Below, piece after piece: positions 6,961 to 15,162 of a DNA stretch of 42,802 bases. The DNA is from Peribacillus cavernae. Its GTDB lineage: Bacteria > Bacillota > Bacilli > Bacillales > DSM-1321. The stretch spans positions 1 through 42,802 of the forward strand of contig NZ_RYZZ01000022.1 in NCBI RefSeq assembly GCF_003989135.1, given 5' to 3'. A model generated the notes under the pieces. It saw only the letters and a program-made list of their open reading frames with translations, had not been told where the DNA came from and did not search any database. Each line of letters begins with the position of its first letter. Positions within the stretch are counted from its first letter, which is position 1. The translations under genes and the position numbers were made by a program.

Positions 6961-8037
6961 ATGAGCAACGAAGAACTTGAAGCCCTGCGCGGGCAACTGG
7001 ATGACATTAATCTTGAGTTATTAAATTTTATTAACAAGCGTGCAGAACTTGTACAGGAAATTGGCCGGGTAAAAGAAAAACAAGGTATGAACCGTTATGA
7101 CCCGGTTCGTGAAAGAAAGATGCTGGATTTAATTGAAGCCCACAATGAAGGGCCGCTTGAACTAGCTTCCCTTAAACATATTTTCAAAGAAATCTTTAAG
7201 CTTGGACTTGATCTTCAGGAGGATAATCATAAAAAAGCTTTATTGGTTTCAAGAAAGAAAAAGCCGGAAGATACCATTATCAATCTGAAAGGCGAATTAA
7301 TTGGGAATGGCGTGCCAAGCTTCGTATTTGGACCATGTGCAGTAGAGTCTTATGAGCAGGTTGCAAAGGTCGCAGATATAGTCAAGAGTAAAGGCCTGAA
7401 ACTATTGCGCGGCGGCGCCTATAAGCCACGCACATCGCCGTATGACTTCCAGGGCCTTGGCGTTGAAGGCTTGAAAATTCTAAAGCGCGTTGCCGATGAA
7501 TATGGATTGGCAGTTATCAGCGAAATTGTTAGCCCAAATGATATTGAAACGGCTGTTGACTACATCGATGTGATTCAGATCGGCGCAAGGAACATGCAAA
7601 ACTTTGAATTGCTGAAGGCCGCTGGTGCTGTAGATAAACCGGTGCTCCTAAAACGCGGGATGGCTGCGACGATCGATGAATTTATCAATGCTGCAGAATA
7701 TATCATGGCCCAGGGAAATGGCAACATCATTCTTTGTGAAAGAGGAATCAGGACATATGAGCGTGCGACCAGGAATACCCTTGACATTTCCGCCGTTCCG
7801 ATCCTGAAACAGGAAACGCATTTACCTGTTATGGTCGATGTCACCCATTCTACCGGAAGACGTGACTTGCTTCTGCCTGCTGCCAAAGCTGCCCTGGCCA
7901 TCGGTGCAGACGGCGTCATGGCTGAGGTCCACCCAGATCCAGCAGTTGCATTATCAGATTCAGCCCAACAAATGGACTTTAAGCAATTTGATGAATTCTA
8001 CAGTGAAATCCAAAGACAAAGCTGGGTTACTGTTTGA
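6961..8037 (+). CDS. aroA: bifunctional chorismate mutase / DAHP synthase
   Basis: A 358-residue enzyme, the same length as B. subtilis AroA. Residues ~1-90 form an AroQ-type chorismate mutase domain ([23 protein letters not shown] ... RYDPVRE). The rest is a class I-beta DAHP synthase/KDO8P-synthase barrel ([70 protein letters not shown]). It condenses PEP and erythrose-4-phosphate at the entry to aromatic amino acid synthesis. The mutase domain provides allosteric sensing of chorismate/prephenate in this family. The ribosome binding site GAAAGGAAGG precedes ATG by 6 nt. A terminator follows, so it is monocistronic. Confidence 0.97.
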   Translation: MSNEELEALRGQLDDINLELLNFINKRAELVQEIGRVKEKQGMNRYDPVRERKMLDLIEAHNEGPLELASLKHIFKEIFKLGLDLQEDNHKKALLVSRKKKPEDTIINLKGELIGNGVPSFVFGPCAVESYEQVAKVADIVKSKGLKLLRGGAYKPRTSPYDFQGLGVEGLKILKRVADEYGLAVISEIVSPNDIETAVDYIDVIQIGARNMQNFELLKAAGAVDKPVLLKRGMAATIDEFINAAEYIMAQGNGNIILCERGIRTYERATRNTLDISAVPILKQETHLPVMVDVTHSTGRRDLLLPAAKAALAIGADGVMAEVHPDPAVALSDSAQQMDFKQFDEFYSEIQRQSWVTV

Positions 8038-8070
8038 CAGTAAATGCCCCTTCCATTTAATTACGGCGTA

Positions 8071-8111
8071 TGGACAGCCCTTTTGCAGAGATGCAGGGGC
8101 TGTTTATTTTT
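8071..8111 (+). terminator. terminator after aroA
   Basis: The stem ACAGCCC/GGGCTGT with a ~15-nt loop is followed by TTTATTTTTATT. Confidence 0.75.
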
Positions 8112-8149
8112 ATTCAAAAATTTTTAAAAAAATGTCAAAGTGTGAAGAT

Positions 8150-8184
8150 TTTACTGCAAAATAGAACTCATACATTGCAGTAAA
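8150..8184. promoter_or_regulatory. 10-bp inverted repeat upstream of ccpA
   Basis: TTTACTGCAA (8150-8159) and TTGCAGTAAA (8175-8184) are perfect inverted copies separated by 15 nt in the ccpA upstream region. A possible regulator site. The regulator is unknown. Confidence 0.45.
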
Positions 8185-8247
8185 CAGGCTATTGTCGTAT
8201 GATTATTTACATAAAAATATCGTCCTGTTTCAATAGTCTGCTTATTC

Positions 8248-8265
8248 TTGTTCAAACGTGAACAA
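8248..8265. promoter_or_regulatory. 18-bp palindrome upstream of ccpA
   Basis: TTGTTCA-AACG-TGAACAA is a perfect 7-bp-arm palindrome about 47 bp upstream of the predicted ccpA -35 box. It looks like the operator of a dimeric helix-turn-helix regulator. It does not match the cre consensus. Confidence 0.5.
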
Positions 8266-8311
8266 ACACATAGATGAATCTCGCTTTTTTGGCTGTGCAT
8301 GGAAGATAGTG

Positions 8312-8341
8312 TTGAAAACAGAAATAATCATCTTATATTAA
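8312..8341 (+). promoter_or_regulatory. predicted ccpA promoter
   Basis: TTGAAA at 8312-8317 is followed by TATATT at 8334-8339 (16 bp) or TATTAA at 8336-8341 (18 bp), about 35 bp before the ccpA start codon. Confidence 0.5.
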
Positions 8342-8373
8342 GGGAAAAATAGAGGAAATGAAGGAGTGGTAAA

Positions 8374-9378
8374 ATGAATAATAATATAACGATTTATGAT
8401 GTGGCACGTGAAGCGAATGTATCAATGGCCACAGTATCCCGTGTCGTAAACGGGAATCCGAATGTTAAACCGGTTACCAGGAAAAAGGTGTTGGAAGTTA
8501 TTGAGCGACTAGGATACCGTCCGAATGCAGTAGCAAGAGGTTTAGCGAGCAAGAAAACGACGACGGTCGGGGTAATCATTCCCGATATTTCCAGCATCTT
8601 TTTTGCTGAACTGGCTAGAGGTATTGAAGATATTGCTACCATGTACAAATACAATATCATCTTAAGCAACTCAGATGAAAATAAAGAAAAAGAATTTCAT
8701 TTGCTGAATACGATGCTCGGCAAGCAAGTGGATGGCATTGTATTCATGGGATCCAATATAACGAACGAGCATGTCGAGGAATTCCAAAGATCTCCGGTAC
8801 CAATTGTTTTGGCATGCTCTGTAGAAGACACGGGCAAGGTTCCGTCTGTGAATATTGATTATGTAGCGGCCGCTTTTGATGCGGTGACATCATTTGCAGA
8901 GCAGGGACACCGCAATATTGCTTTTGTCACTGGGAATGAAGCGGAACCGATTAATCAAAAAAAACTAGCAGGCTATAAACGGGGCCTTGAAAATGCTAAT
9001 TTATCCTTCGATGAATCTTACATAGTCGAAGGGGATTATACATATGATTCAGGCATTGAATCGTTTGAAAAGCTGATCGAGGCCGCAGAAAGACCAACAG
9101 CGATCATTGTCGGGGCAGACGAGATGGCGCTTGGGATCGTCCATGCTGCCCAGGATAAAGGCTATAATGTCCCGGATGATTTTGAAGTTATCAGTTTTGA
9201 TAATACCCGCCTCACATTGATGGTCCGCCCGCAAATTACAACCATTGTCCAGCCGCTCTATGATATCGGCGCCGTAGCAATGAGACTATTGACCAAACTG
9301 ATGAACAAAGAAACCGTTGATGGGCAGGAAACCGTCGTGCTCCCGCATCGCATCGAAAAACGGCAATCCACAAAATAA
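8374..9378 (+). CDS. ccpA: catabolite control protein A (LacI family)
   Basis: A 334-residue LacI-family regulator, the usual CcpA length. The N-terminal helix-turn-helix and hinge are classic ([23 protein letters not shown] ... [20 protein letters not shown]). The periplasmic-binding-like core follows ([39 protein letters not shown]). CcpA binds HPr-Ser46-P and cre sites to control carbon overflow genes. In this window acsA carries a cre-like site and ackA is a known family target. Its position next to aroA is conserved in Bacillus. The ribosome binding site GAAGGAG is well placed. The B. subtilis neighbours motA/motB are missing downstream. Confidence 0.97.
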   Translation: MNNNITIYDVAREANVSMATVSRVVNGNPNVKPVTRKKVLEVIERLGYRPNAVARGLASKKTTTVGVIIPDISSIFFAELARGIEDIATMYKYNIILSNSDENKEKEFHLLNTMLGKQVDGIVFMGSNITNEHVEEFQRSPVPIVLACSVEDTGKVPSVNIDYVAAAFDAVTSFAEQGHRNIAFVTGNEAEPINQKKLAGYKRGLENANLSFDESYIVEGDYTYDSGIESFEKLIEAAERPTAIIVGADEMALGIVHAAQDKGYNVPDDFEVISFDNTRLTLMVRPQITTIVQPLYDIGAVAMRLLTKLMNKETVDGQETVVLPHRIEKRQSTK

Positions 9379-9445
9379 AAGACGTCTACCCTGAAAATTT
9401 AAAGCATGCTGGTACTTGCCTTGGTTGTTTTCTTACAGTATTTTT

Positions 9446-9484
9446 GAAGATGTATCACTGAAATGGTGATATGTCTTTTTTTTG
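9446..9484 (+). terminator. terminator after ccpA
   Basis: The hairpin core TATCAC/GTGATA is followed by a run of eight T residues. Confidence 0.75.
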
Positions 9485-9528
9485 ACTAGACCCTTATTTT
9501 TCAAAAAGTGTTCTATTTAACAAATTCC

Positions 9529-9557
9529 CTTTAAATGTTAAGATTGTAAAGGGGTAT
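9529..9557 (+). promoter_or_regulatory. SigB-like -10 element upstream of the RsbR paralogue
   Basis: GGGTAT at 9552-9557 matches the SigB -10 consensus exactly. The best -35 candidate is CTTTAA at 9529-9534, but the 17-bp gap is longer than the usual 12-15, so this is a weak call. It is suggestive because the gene downstream encodes a stressosome protein. Confidence 0.3.
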
Positions 9558-9675
9558 TTTCAGGCGAAGCAGACAAGAGGGCTAATAGACATTAAAGTAA
9601 TTTCAGTTTTTGCTTTTAACAGAGTTAGAATATGAATAAGAAGTGATATAAAAATTTCATAGGGGAGTAAATAAG

Positions 9676-10509
9676 ATGCAAAAAAATAAAGAATTGCATG
9701 CTTTCTTACTAAATAAAGCTGAACAGCTAACTGAAGAGTGGTACGATTCATTAGATAAAAGCGATCCATCAGGAGTTTATGCGTCTGCTGATCCAGAAGT
9801 CATAAAATCTGTGAAAAGTAAAAACTTTGAATTTCACCAAAATCTAAGCCGGATGTTAGTTGAAGAGGAATCTATATTTTATCAGAAGTTTAGTAAATGG
9901 ATACTCGAAGTTGCTACGGACGATGAACACGTAACAACACCTGTCCACTTTGTTATAAGAGAGTTTATGAGAGTTCGGAAACAATACTTGGACTTTATTG
10001 AAGAATTTGTTTCTCTGTATAATGAAAGATTTAGTCAAGAAGAGATTGGTTTATGGAATGAAATGATAATTAAAGCATTTGATAGTGTTATTCTCTGGTA
10101 TATAGAGGAAAGGAATAATTATGTAAACAACAGACTAGCATCTCAAAAGGAAATGATTAATGAATTAAGCTCACCTGTTATTGTACTCAACAATGATGCG
10201 GCATTACTGCCGTTAATTGGAGATATTGATACTGCGAGAGCGAAATTAATCCTTGAAAACACTTTGGAGCAATGTGCGGATAAAAGAATTAGATATCTTT
10301 TTATAGACTTGTCAGGGGTGGTTGTGATTGATACCATGGTTGCCCATCAAATCTTTCAATTAGTAGATGCCCTGAAATTATTAGGTGTTGCGACAACGTT
10401 ATCGGGCATGAGACCAGAAATTGCTCAGACAGCTGTACAGCTAGGGCTTTCCTTTGATAAGGTATCCATAAAGTCCAACCTTTCTCAGGCAATATCTCTT
10501 AAACTGTAA
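9676..10509 (+). CDS. RsbR-family stressosome protein (STAS domain)
   Basis: A 277-residue protein with an N-terminal non-haem globin-like RsbR domain (~1-155, helical, rich in charged residues) and a C-terminal STAS domain (~165-275). The STAS part contains DLSGVVVIDTMVAHQI and SGMRPEIAQT. Thr220 and Thr252 lie where RsbRA-type proteins are phosphorylated by RsbT. In B. subtilis the RsbR paralogues (RsbRA, RB, RC, RD) assemble with RsbS and RsbT into the ~1.8-MDa stressosome that controls SigB. No rsbS, rsbT or sigB gene is in the window, so partners must lie elsewhere. GGGGAG precedes ATG by 8 nt. It occupies the place of motAB in B. subtilis. Confidence 0.88.
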   Translation: MQKNKELHAFLLNKAEQLTEEWYDSLDKSDPSGVYASADPEVIKSVKSKNFEFHQNLSRMLVEEESIFYQKFSKWILEVATDDEHVTTPVHFVIREFMRVRKQYLDFIEEFVSLYNERFSQEEIGLWNEMIIKAFDSVILWYIEERNNYVNNRLASQKEMINELSSPVIVLNNDAALLPLIGDIDTARAKLILENTLEQCADKRIRYLFIDLSGVVVIDTMVAHQIFQLVDALKLLGVATTLSGMRPEIAQTAVQLGLSFDKVSIKSNLSQAISLKL

Positions 10510-10624
10510 CTTTTTTGTCATTAAATAAAATTAGCCTAGCCATGATAGTTAATTGCGTAAGAAACGAAACAACTGCCGCATCACTGGGAATTAGAGCATG
10601 GTTTGGATAAATAATAATTAAAAG

Positions 10625-10662
10625 AAATGCCTGGCAATTGCTCAGAGCCAGGCATTTTTTTC
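10625..10662 (+). terminator. terminator downstream of the RsbR paralogue
   Basis: A near-perfect 11-bp stem, AAATGCCTGGC/GCCAGGCATTT, is followed by a T-run. It lies 115 bp after the stop codon. Confidence 0.85.
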
Positions 10663-10683
10663 ATTACATAAAATACCTCACTT

Positions 10684-10796
10684 AACTTTTTCTAAAACCT
10701 AAACTGGCAGCCACTATTAGGGCGATTATAGAAGATACAAGCAATGATACACCAACAATTGCAGCTAATCCCTCACAATCAGGACCAGAATGTCTA
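10684..10796 (-). pseudogene. remnant of a small membrane-protein tail
   Basis: A minus-strand frame without a plausible start encodes GPDCEGLAAIVGVSLLVSSI and continues as a single membrane helix ending in LGFRKS and a stop. It overlaps the end of the resolvase remnant in another frame. It may be a fused fragment or a chance frame. Confidence 0.25.
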
Positions 10797-10905
10797 TATC
10801 TTCATCGATCATCGCTTTCCACTCGTTGCGAATTTCTTGCTTATTTCTTCCGAAACGGCTTAGATCATGAACGAAACCACGTTTCCTGACGCTAGCCCTT
10901 GCCCG
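10765..10905 (-). pseudogene. fragment of a serine recombinase (resolvase)
   Basis: Read on the minus strand, about 45 codons encode KRGFVHDLSRFGRNKQEIRN followed by EWKAMIDEDIDILVL. This is the characteristic (D/H)xLxRxGRN segment and following helix of Tn3-type resolvases and invertases. No start codon precedes it, and the frame ends within a few codons of the match. The N-terminal catalytic serine region and the C-terminal helix-turn-helix are both missing. It is a second sign of mobile-element decay in the window. Confidence 0.75.
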
Positions 10906-10912
10906 GTTTAAT

Positions 10913-10938
10913 GTTTAAAGGTTAAAAAGATGTGGTAT
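10913..10938 (+). promoter_or_regulatory. SigB-type promoter candidate
   Basis: GTTTAA at 10913-10918 matches the SigB -35 consensus. TGGTAT at 10933-10938 is one mismatch from GGGTAT, with a 14-bp gap in the normal range. It lies 57 bp before the start codon of the small ORF. Confidence 0.5.
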
Positions 10939-10994
10939 GTTTACAATATACTGGTAAAGGCTAAATACTTTTATCTCATAAAGAGGTGAACCCC

Positions 10995-11180
10995 ATGACT
11001 AATGACTCTGAAGATTTATTATTTATAAAAGAACTTGTCCAATTGTTTGGTGACTTTACAAGATGTCCTGATTCCCGATTAAGTGATATTATTATTTATG
11101 ATATTTTATTACTGGCTTCTATAATAGATGATGAACGTATTGAACAGAAGGAAAGCATTGTAACGATTGTAACCAGCTAA
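10995..11180 (+). CDS. small acidic protein of unknown function
   Basis: A 61-residue acidic protein (MTNDSEDLLFIKELVQLFGD...), with no membrane segment and no recognised motif. AAGAGGTG lies 6 nt before the ATG, which makes the upstream GTG at 10986 unlikely. A SigB-like promoter precedes it. The last 4 nt overlap the 3' end of the convergent acuC. It could be a small general-stress protein, but this rests only on the promoter and on the RsbR neighbour. Confidence 0.6.
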   Translation: MTNDSEDLLFIKELVQLFGDFTRCPDSRLSDIIIYDILLLASIIDDERIEQKESIVTIVTS

Positions 11181-12334
11181 GAGTTTGATCTGATCGGATA
11201 CAGTGCCTTTTCAAGCGTTTGTTTGTTCTTTTCTGTAATTTCCGGTTTGCGGGGGATCGGCTGATAAATACCGTCATGATCGTCCCACTCGACAGGGAGG
11301 ATTACCGGTGATTCTTGCTGCCATTGGTTTACCCATTCTTTTGGAAGGGGACCGATATTGTGTTTGTTATCGGTCATTTCCATCCAGATGAATGACCACG
11401 CCCTCGGGACTACGCGATAAATGTCATAACCGCCACCGCCGACGGCGATCCAGCGGCCTTCGCAGTACTTATGGGCCATTTCATGGGCAAGCTTTGGTAT
11501 TTCCCTGTATATTTTCATGGTAGAGGAAAGATGCGTCAGCGGGTCATAATAATGGGCATCCGCCCCGTTTTGTGTCACGATGACATCAGGTTTGAAATAT
11601 TCCGCCACCTCCTTGAAGGCAGCAGTATAGGCTTCGAGCCAGGACTCATCCTCAGTGAACGCATCTACAGGTATATTGAAAGAATAGCCATATCCTTTTC
11701 CCTGGCCGCGTTCGTTGATATTGCCGGTTCCAGGAAATAAATATCTCCCTGTTTCATGGATGGATACCGTACAAACATCCGGATCGTCGTAAAAGGCCCA
11801 CTGTACTCCATCGCCATGATGGGCATCTGTATCGATATAGAGCACTCTTGCTTTATATTGTTCCTGTATATATTTAATTGCAACAGAACTATCATTATAA
11901 ATGCAGAACCCGGATGCTTTTCCTCTGAAACCGTGATGGAGTCCGCCGCTCAGGCTCAATGCGTGCTCAGCCTGTCCTGTCATGACCTGATCGACAGCAG
12001 TCAATGTTCCCCCGGCAAGCAGGGCGCTTGCCTCATGCATATTAGAAAATATCGGTGTATCCTCAGTACCTAGTCCAAAATTCTCTGCTTTTTCCTCGCT
12101 CAGTTTTCCCTGGCCTGCCAGCTTGACGGCGTTTACATATCCGGGGTCATGAACTAATCCCAGCTCTTCATCCGTAGCCATTCTTGGTTCAATAATATCT
12201 TCATCATTGATTGCATGGTGTTTTTTTAACAAATCAAGCGTTAGCTGCAGCCTTTTTTGGTTAAAAGGGTGCCCGTCGTTGAACTTATATGATAAAAGTT
12301 CTTCAGAATATACGAACACTGCATTTTTGTTCAT
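11177..12334 (-). CDS. acuC: AcuC, acetoin utilisation protein / AcsA deacetylase
   Basis: A 385-residue class I histone-deacetylase-fold enzyme, close to the 387 of B. subtilis AcuC. Zn/charge-relay motifs are visible: SLSGGLHHGFRG, YIDTDAHHGDGVQWAFYDD, and VGGGGYDIYRVVPRAW. In B. subtilis AcuC removes the acetyl group from AcsA Lys549 and reactivates it. I chose ATG 12334 (MNKNAVFVYSEE) because it overlaps the acuB stop as ATGA and fits homologue length. The longer frame starting at 12361 reads into acuB sequence. It has no obvious ribosome binding site of its own, so it probably depends on translational coupling to the upstream acuB remnant. Confidence 0.95.
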   Translation of the reverse strand: MNKNAVFVYSEELLSYKFNDGHPFNQKRLQLTLDLLKKHHAINDEDIIEPRMATDEELGLVHDPGYVNAVKLAGQGKLSEEKAENFGLGTEDTPIFSNMHEASALLAGGTLTAVDQVMTGQAEHALSLSGGLHHGFRGKASGFCIYNDSSVAIKYIQEQYKARVLYIDTDAHHGDGVQWAFYDDPDVCTVSIHETGRYLFPGTGNINERGQGKGYGYSFNIPVDAFTEDESWLEAYTAAFKEVAEYFKPDVIVTQNGADAHYYDPLTHLSSTMKIYREIPKLAHEMAHKYCEGRWIAVGGGGYDIYRVVPRAWSFIWMEMTDNKHNIGPLPKEWVNQWQQESPVILPVEWDDHDGIYQPIPRKPEITEKNKQTLEKALYPIRSNS

Positions 12335-12465
12335 GAAGAAAACCCCGGTAAGCTGGGCCATAAAACGGTATAGCCTTCTTTGTTTATTAACTTGGCGGCG
12401 GCAAGAATCGTATCGGTTTCAGTAAGAGTGACTATGTCTTTTTTCATGACTTCTTCTATGATCAT
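12331..12465 (-). pseudogene. acuB: acuB with large internal deletion
   Basis: A 44-codon ORF begins MIIEEVMKKDIVTLTETDTI, the start of AcuB's first CBS domain, and ends GYTVLWPSLPGFSS, which looks like the end of its ACT domain. Full AcuB has ~214 residues, so ~170 codons seem to be missing in frame. A strong GAGGAGG ribosome binding site (8 nt spacing) and the ATGA overlap with acuC are kept. The remnant may still serve as a translation-coupling leader for acuC. An assembly collapse is the main alternative. The assignment of the last 14 residues to AcuB rests on memory of the family. Confidence 0.8.
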
Positions 12466-12489
12466 TTTCAATGCCTCCTCACTTTCCGC

Positions 12490-13122
12490 TTAATACATGA
12501 AACGATTCATAAATCGCAAATGGTCGAACGTCTCGACAGATGCCGGCGGGACTCTTTTCCCAATTCGGGCCATAAGGCAATTTGCGGGATGGGAGCTGAT
12601 TTCCGGATCGTCCGTCGCATAATAAACCAGGCCGCCTGCGCCCATCATTTTTTCCATAACTTTGCGATAGTCCCAAACGTTCAGCCCGGTTCCCTTAAGA
12701 TCCCAATGCCAATAATATTCAGTAGTGATGACAATATAGTCCTCCATCACGTCGTCCATCATCGAAACAATCAGGAGACTTTTCCCCACTTTGGCGCCGC
12801 GAAACTGCGGAATGACCTCGATGGCACCCAGTTCAATCAAATCTTCCATTTCAATTTCGGACCATCTTTCCAATGGATCGGGATATAAGTAGGTTACATA
12901 ACCGACGATCGTATCTTTGTGCCTTGCAATGATGATCCTGCCTTCAGGAAGATCGGCTATCCCAATTAAAGCCTTATGTTGCTGGGCCGGGGGACGGAAA
13001 GCCACTAAATCCCGATGAAATTCATAGGTTTCTAATTTCTCGGATGAAATCGGGCCTTCAATGATCAATGTCCCATGCGCCGTTTTTAATTCCCTGGCAT
13101 TATAGGTCTTTCTATGCTCCAT
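12490..13122 (-). CDS. acuA: AcuA, protein acetyltransferase acting on AcsA
   Basis: A 210-residue GNAT-family protein acetyltransferase. The acetyl-CoA-binding core is seen at GAIEVIPQFRGAKVGKSLL, and the flanking sequence (DIPPAQQ-like N-terminus, YWHWDLKGTGLNVWDYRKVM) matches AcuA. B. subtilis AcuA acetylates AcsA at Lys549 and switches it off. First gene of the minus-strand acuA-acuB*-acuC operon, divergent from its target gene acsA. AGGTGG lies 7 nt before ATG. The stop is 24 nt before the acuB start. Confidence 0.95.
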   Translation of the reverse strand: MEHRKTYNARELKTAHGTLIIEGPISSEKLETYEFHRDLVAFRPPAQQHKALIGIADLPEGRIIIARHKDTIVGYVTYLYPDPLERWSEIEMEDLIELGAIEVIPQFRGAKVGKSLLIVSMMDDVMEDYIVITTEYYWHWDLKGTGLNVWDYRKVMEKMMGAGGLVYYATDDPEISSHPANCLMARIGKRVPPASVETFDHLRFMNRFMY

Positions 13123-13228
13123 TCCTTCACCACCTATGTAAAGTAGTCCTTTCCATTATACTTAAAAGGAGGGAGGAAACATATAATAGATTATTATTAT
13201 CTTAGAATAAAATTAATTTTTTTAAAAA

Positions 13229-13257
13229 TTGAGAAAAAGGTTTGAATGTACTATAAT
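13229..13257 (+). promoter_or_regulatory. acsA promoter
   Basis: TTGAGA (13229-13234) and a perfect TATAAT (13252-13257) are 17 bp apart, 36 bp before the acsA ATG. Confidence 0.75.
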
Positions 13258-13293
13258 GAATGTATAAAGTCGATTAAAGGGGGATTTTGTGAG

Positions 13294-15012
13294 ATGAAAG
13301 TGGAAGCGCTGCCAGTGGTTATGGGGGATTACAACCTAAAGAATTATGAGGAAACGTACAAACAGTTTGACTGGTCTGAAACAGAAAAAGACTTTTCCTG
13401 GTCCGAAACGGGAAAAGTGAACCTTGCCTATGAAGCAATCGACCGCCACGCAGGATCGCATAGAAAGAATAAGGTGGCATTGTATTACAAGGACGAACAA
13501 AGGGACGAAAAGTACACATTCAAGGAGATGAAGGAGCTTACAAACAAGGCCGGAAATGTCCTCAAAGCTTATGGGGATGTCGAAAAAGGCGATCGTGTTT
13601 TTATTTTCATGCCTCGGTCCCCGGAACTTTATTTCGCCCTGTTGGGTGCTGTTAAGCTTGGTGCGATTGTCGGACCGCTTTTCGAAGCATTCATGGAAGG
13701 CGCAGTGAAGGACCGGCTTGAAGATAGTGAAGCAAAGGTTCTGATAACTACACCAGATTTATTATCGAGGGTGCCTGTAAATGAACTTCCGGCTTTAAAG
13801 CATATTTTCCTTATCGGCGAGAACATTGAAGAAGATGGGATGTATTATGACTTCAAAAATAAATTGAAGGAAGCGGATAAACATTTAGAGATTGAGTGGG
13901 TGGACCGCAACGATGGGTTAATCCTCCACTATACTTCCGGATCTACCGGAAAGCCAAAAGGTGTCCTTCATGTGCATAATGCGATGATTCAGCATTATCA
14001 AACAGCCAAATGGGTGCTTGATTTACGCGATGATGATGTTTATTGGTGTACAGCTGACCCGGGCTGGGTGACTGGTACTTCATACGGCATTTTTGGTCCA
14101 TGGCTTACAGGAACGTCCAATGTAATTGTAGGCGGCCGTTTTAAGCCGGAATCTTGGTATCAAACGATTGAAAACTTTGGCGTCACGGTCTGGTACAGTG
14201 CGCCGACAGCTTTCCGTATGCTGATGGGAGCAGGGGATGAGATCGTCAAAGAGTTTGATTTGAGCTCCCTTCGCCATATCCTTAGCGTTGGGGAACCGTT
14301 AAACCCTGAGGTTGTGCGCTGGGGAATGAAAGTATTCCAGCTTCGTATTCATGATACTTGGTGGATGACTGAAACAGGCGCACAGGTTATTTGTAACTAT
14401 CCGGCGATTGAAATTAAACCTGGCTCGATGGGTAAACCAATTCCAGGCGTTAAAGCCGCGATTGTTGATGATCAGGGGAACGAACTGCCGCCGCATAGAA
14501 TGGGAAATCTTGCGATTAAAAAAGGCTGGCCATCGATGATGAGTCAGATCTGGAATAACCAGCAAAAGTATGAATCCTATTTCATGCCTGGTGATTGGTA
14601 TGTATCAGGTGATTCAGCCTATATGGATGAAGAAGGCTATTTCTGGTTCCAGGGCCGTGTTGATGATGTCATCATGACATCCGGTGAGCGTGTTGGCCCG
14701 TTTGAAGTGGAAAGCAAGCTGGTCGAACATCCGGCGGTTGCTGAAGCCGGCGTAATTGGCAAGCCGGACCCCGTACGCGGTGAGATTATAAAAGCATTTG
14801 TAGCCCTTCGTGACGGTTATGATCCAAGCGACGAGCTTATCGAAGAAATCCGCCAGTTTGTAAAAAAGGGACTTGCGGCCCATGCGGCACCGCGTGAAAT
14901 TGAATTCCGGGACAAGCTGCCAAAGACACGCAGCGGTAAAATCATGCGCCGTGTCTTAAAAGCATGGGAACTGGACCTGCCGGCAGGCGATTTATCGACG
15001 ATGGAAGATTAA
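13294..15012 (+). CDS. acsA: acetyl-CoA synthetase
   Basis: A 572-residue AMP-forming acetyl-CoA synthetase, identical in length to B. subtilis AcsA. The P-loop is YTSGSTGKPKGV, followed by DTWWMTETGAQ, YVSGDSAYMDEEGYFWFQGRVDDVI, and the A10 motif PKTRSGKIMRR with the acetylatable Lys549. It activates acetate to acetyl-CoA in the cytoplasm. ATG 13294 (MKVEALP) is chosen because it aligns with the known N-terminus and follows AAAGGGGGA. The frame opens 48 nt earlier, at 13246, but that lies over the promoter. It is divergent from acuA, whose product inactivates it. A cre-like site overlaps the first codons, implying repression by CcpA on glucose. Confidence 0.97.
   Translation: MKVEALPVVMGDYNLKNYEETYKQFDWSETEKDFSWSETGKVNLAYEAIDRHAGSHRKNKVALYYKDEQRDEKYTFKEMKELTNKAGNVLKAYGDVEKGDRVFIFMPRSPELYFALLGAVKLGAIVGPLFEAFMEGAVKDRLEDSEAKVLITTPDLLSRVPVNELPALKHIFLIGENIEEDGMYYDFKNKLKEADKHLEIEWVDRNDGLILHYTSGSTGKPKGVLHVHNAMIQHYQTAKWVLDLRDDDVYWCTADPGWVTGTSYGIFGPWLTGTSNVIVGGRFKPESWYQTIENFGVTVWYSAPTAFRMLMGAGDEIVKEFDLSSLRHILSVGEPLNPEVVRWGMKVFQLRIHDTWWMTETGAQVICNYPAIEIKPGSMGKPIPGVKAAIVDDQGNELPPHRMGNLAIKKGWPSMMSQIWNNQQKYESYFMPGDWYVSGDSAYMDEEGYFWFQGRVDDVIMTSGERVGPFEVESKLVEHPAVAEAGVIGKPDPVRGEIIKAFVALRDGYDPSDELIEEIRQFVKKGLAAHAAPREIEFRDKLPKTRSGKIMRRVLKAWELDLPAGDLSTMED
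13301..13314 (+). promoter_or_regulatory. cre-like CcpA site at the start of acsA
   Basis: TGGAAGCGCTGCCA matches the cre consensus TGNAARCGNWNNCA at every defined position. It lies 3 codons into acsA and about 45 bp downstream of the -10 box, a roadblock position. Confidence 0.7.
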
Positions 15013-15039
15013 TTTGTTTCAAGAAACTATATATAGGCA

Positions 15040-15079
15040 TAAGAAAAATGACGTGCAAAAGGGCACGTCATTTTTCTTA
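15040..15079. terminator. bidirectional terminator acsA / PBP
   Basis: A perfect 17-bp stem (TAAGAAAAATGACGTGC and its complement) with a 6-nt loop. A/T-rich ends serve both convergent genes. Confidence 0.9.
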
Positions 15080-15162
15080 TATTCATCTCCGCCCCGCTTC
15101 AAGAATCCTTACCAAGTCGGTTTAGCTTGATCTTTGTCGCTTCTGCTCAACCGGCAATTTTT

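Noticed and set aside
13246..13293. Longer N-terminus for AcsA
   Set aside because: It overlaps the -10 box, and the family start aligns at 13294 behind a good ribosome binding site.
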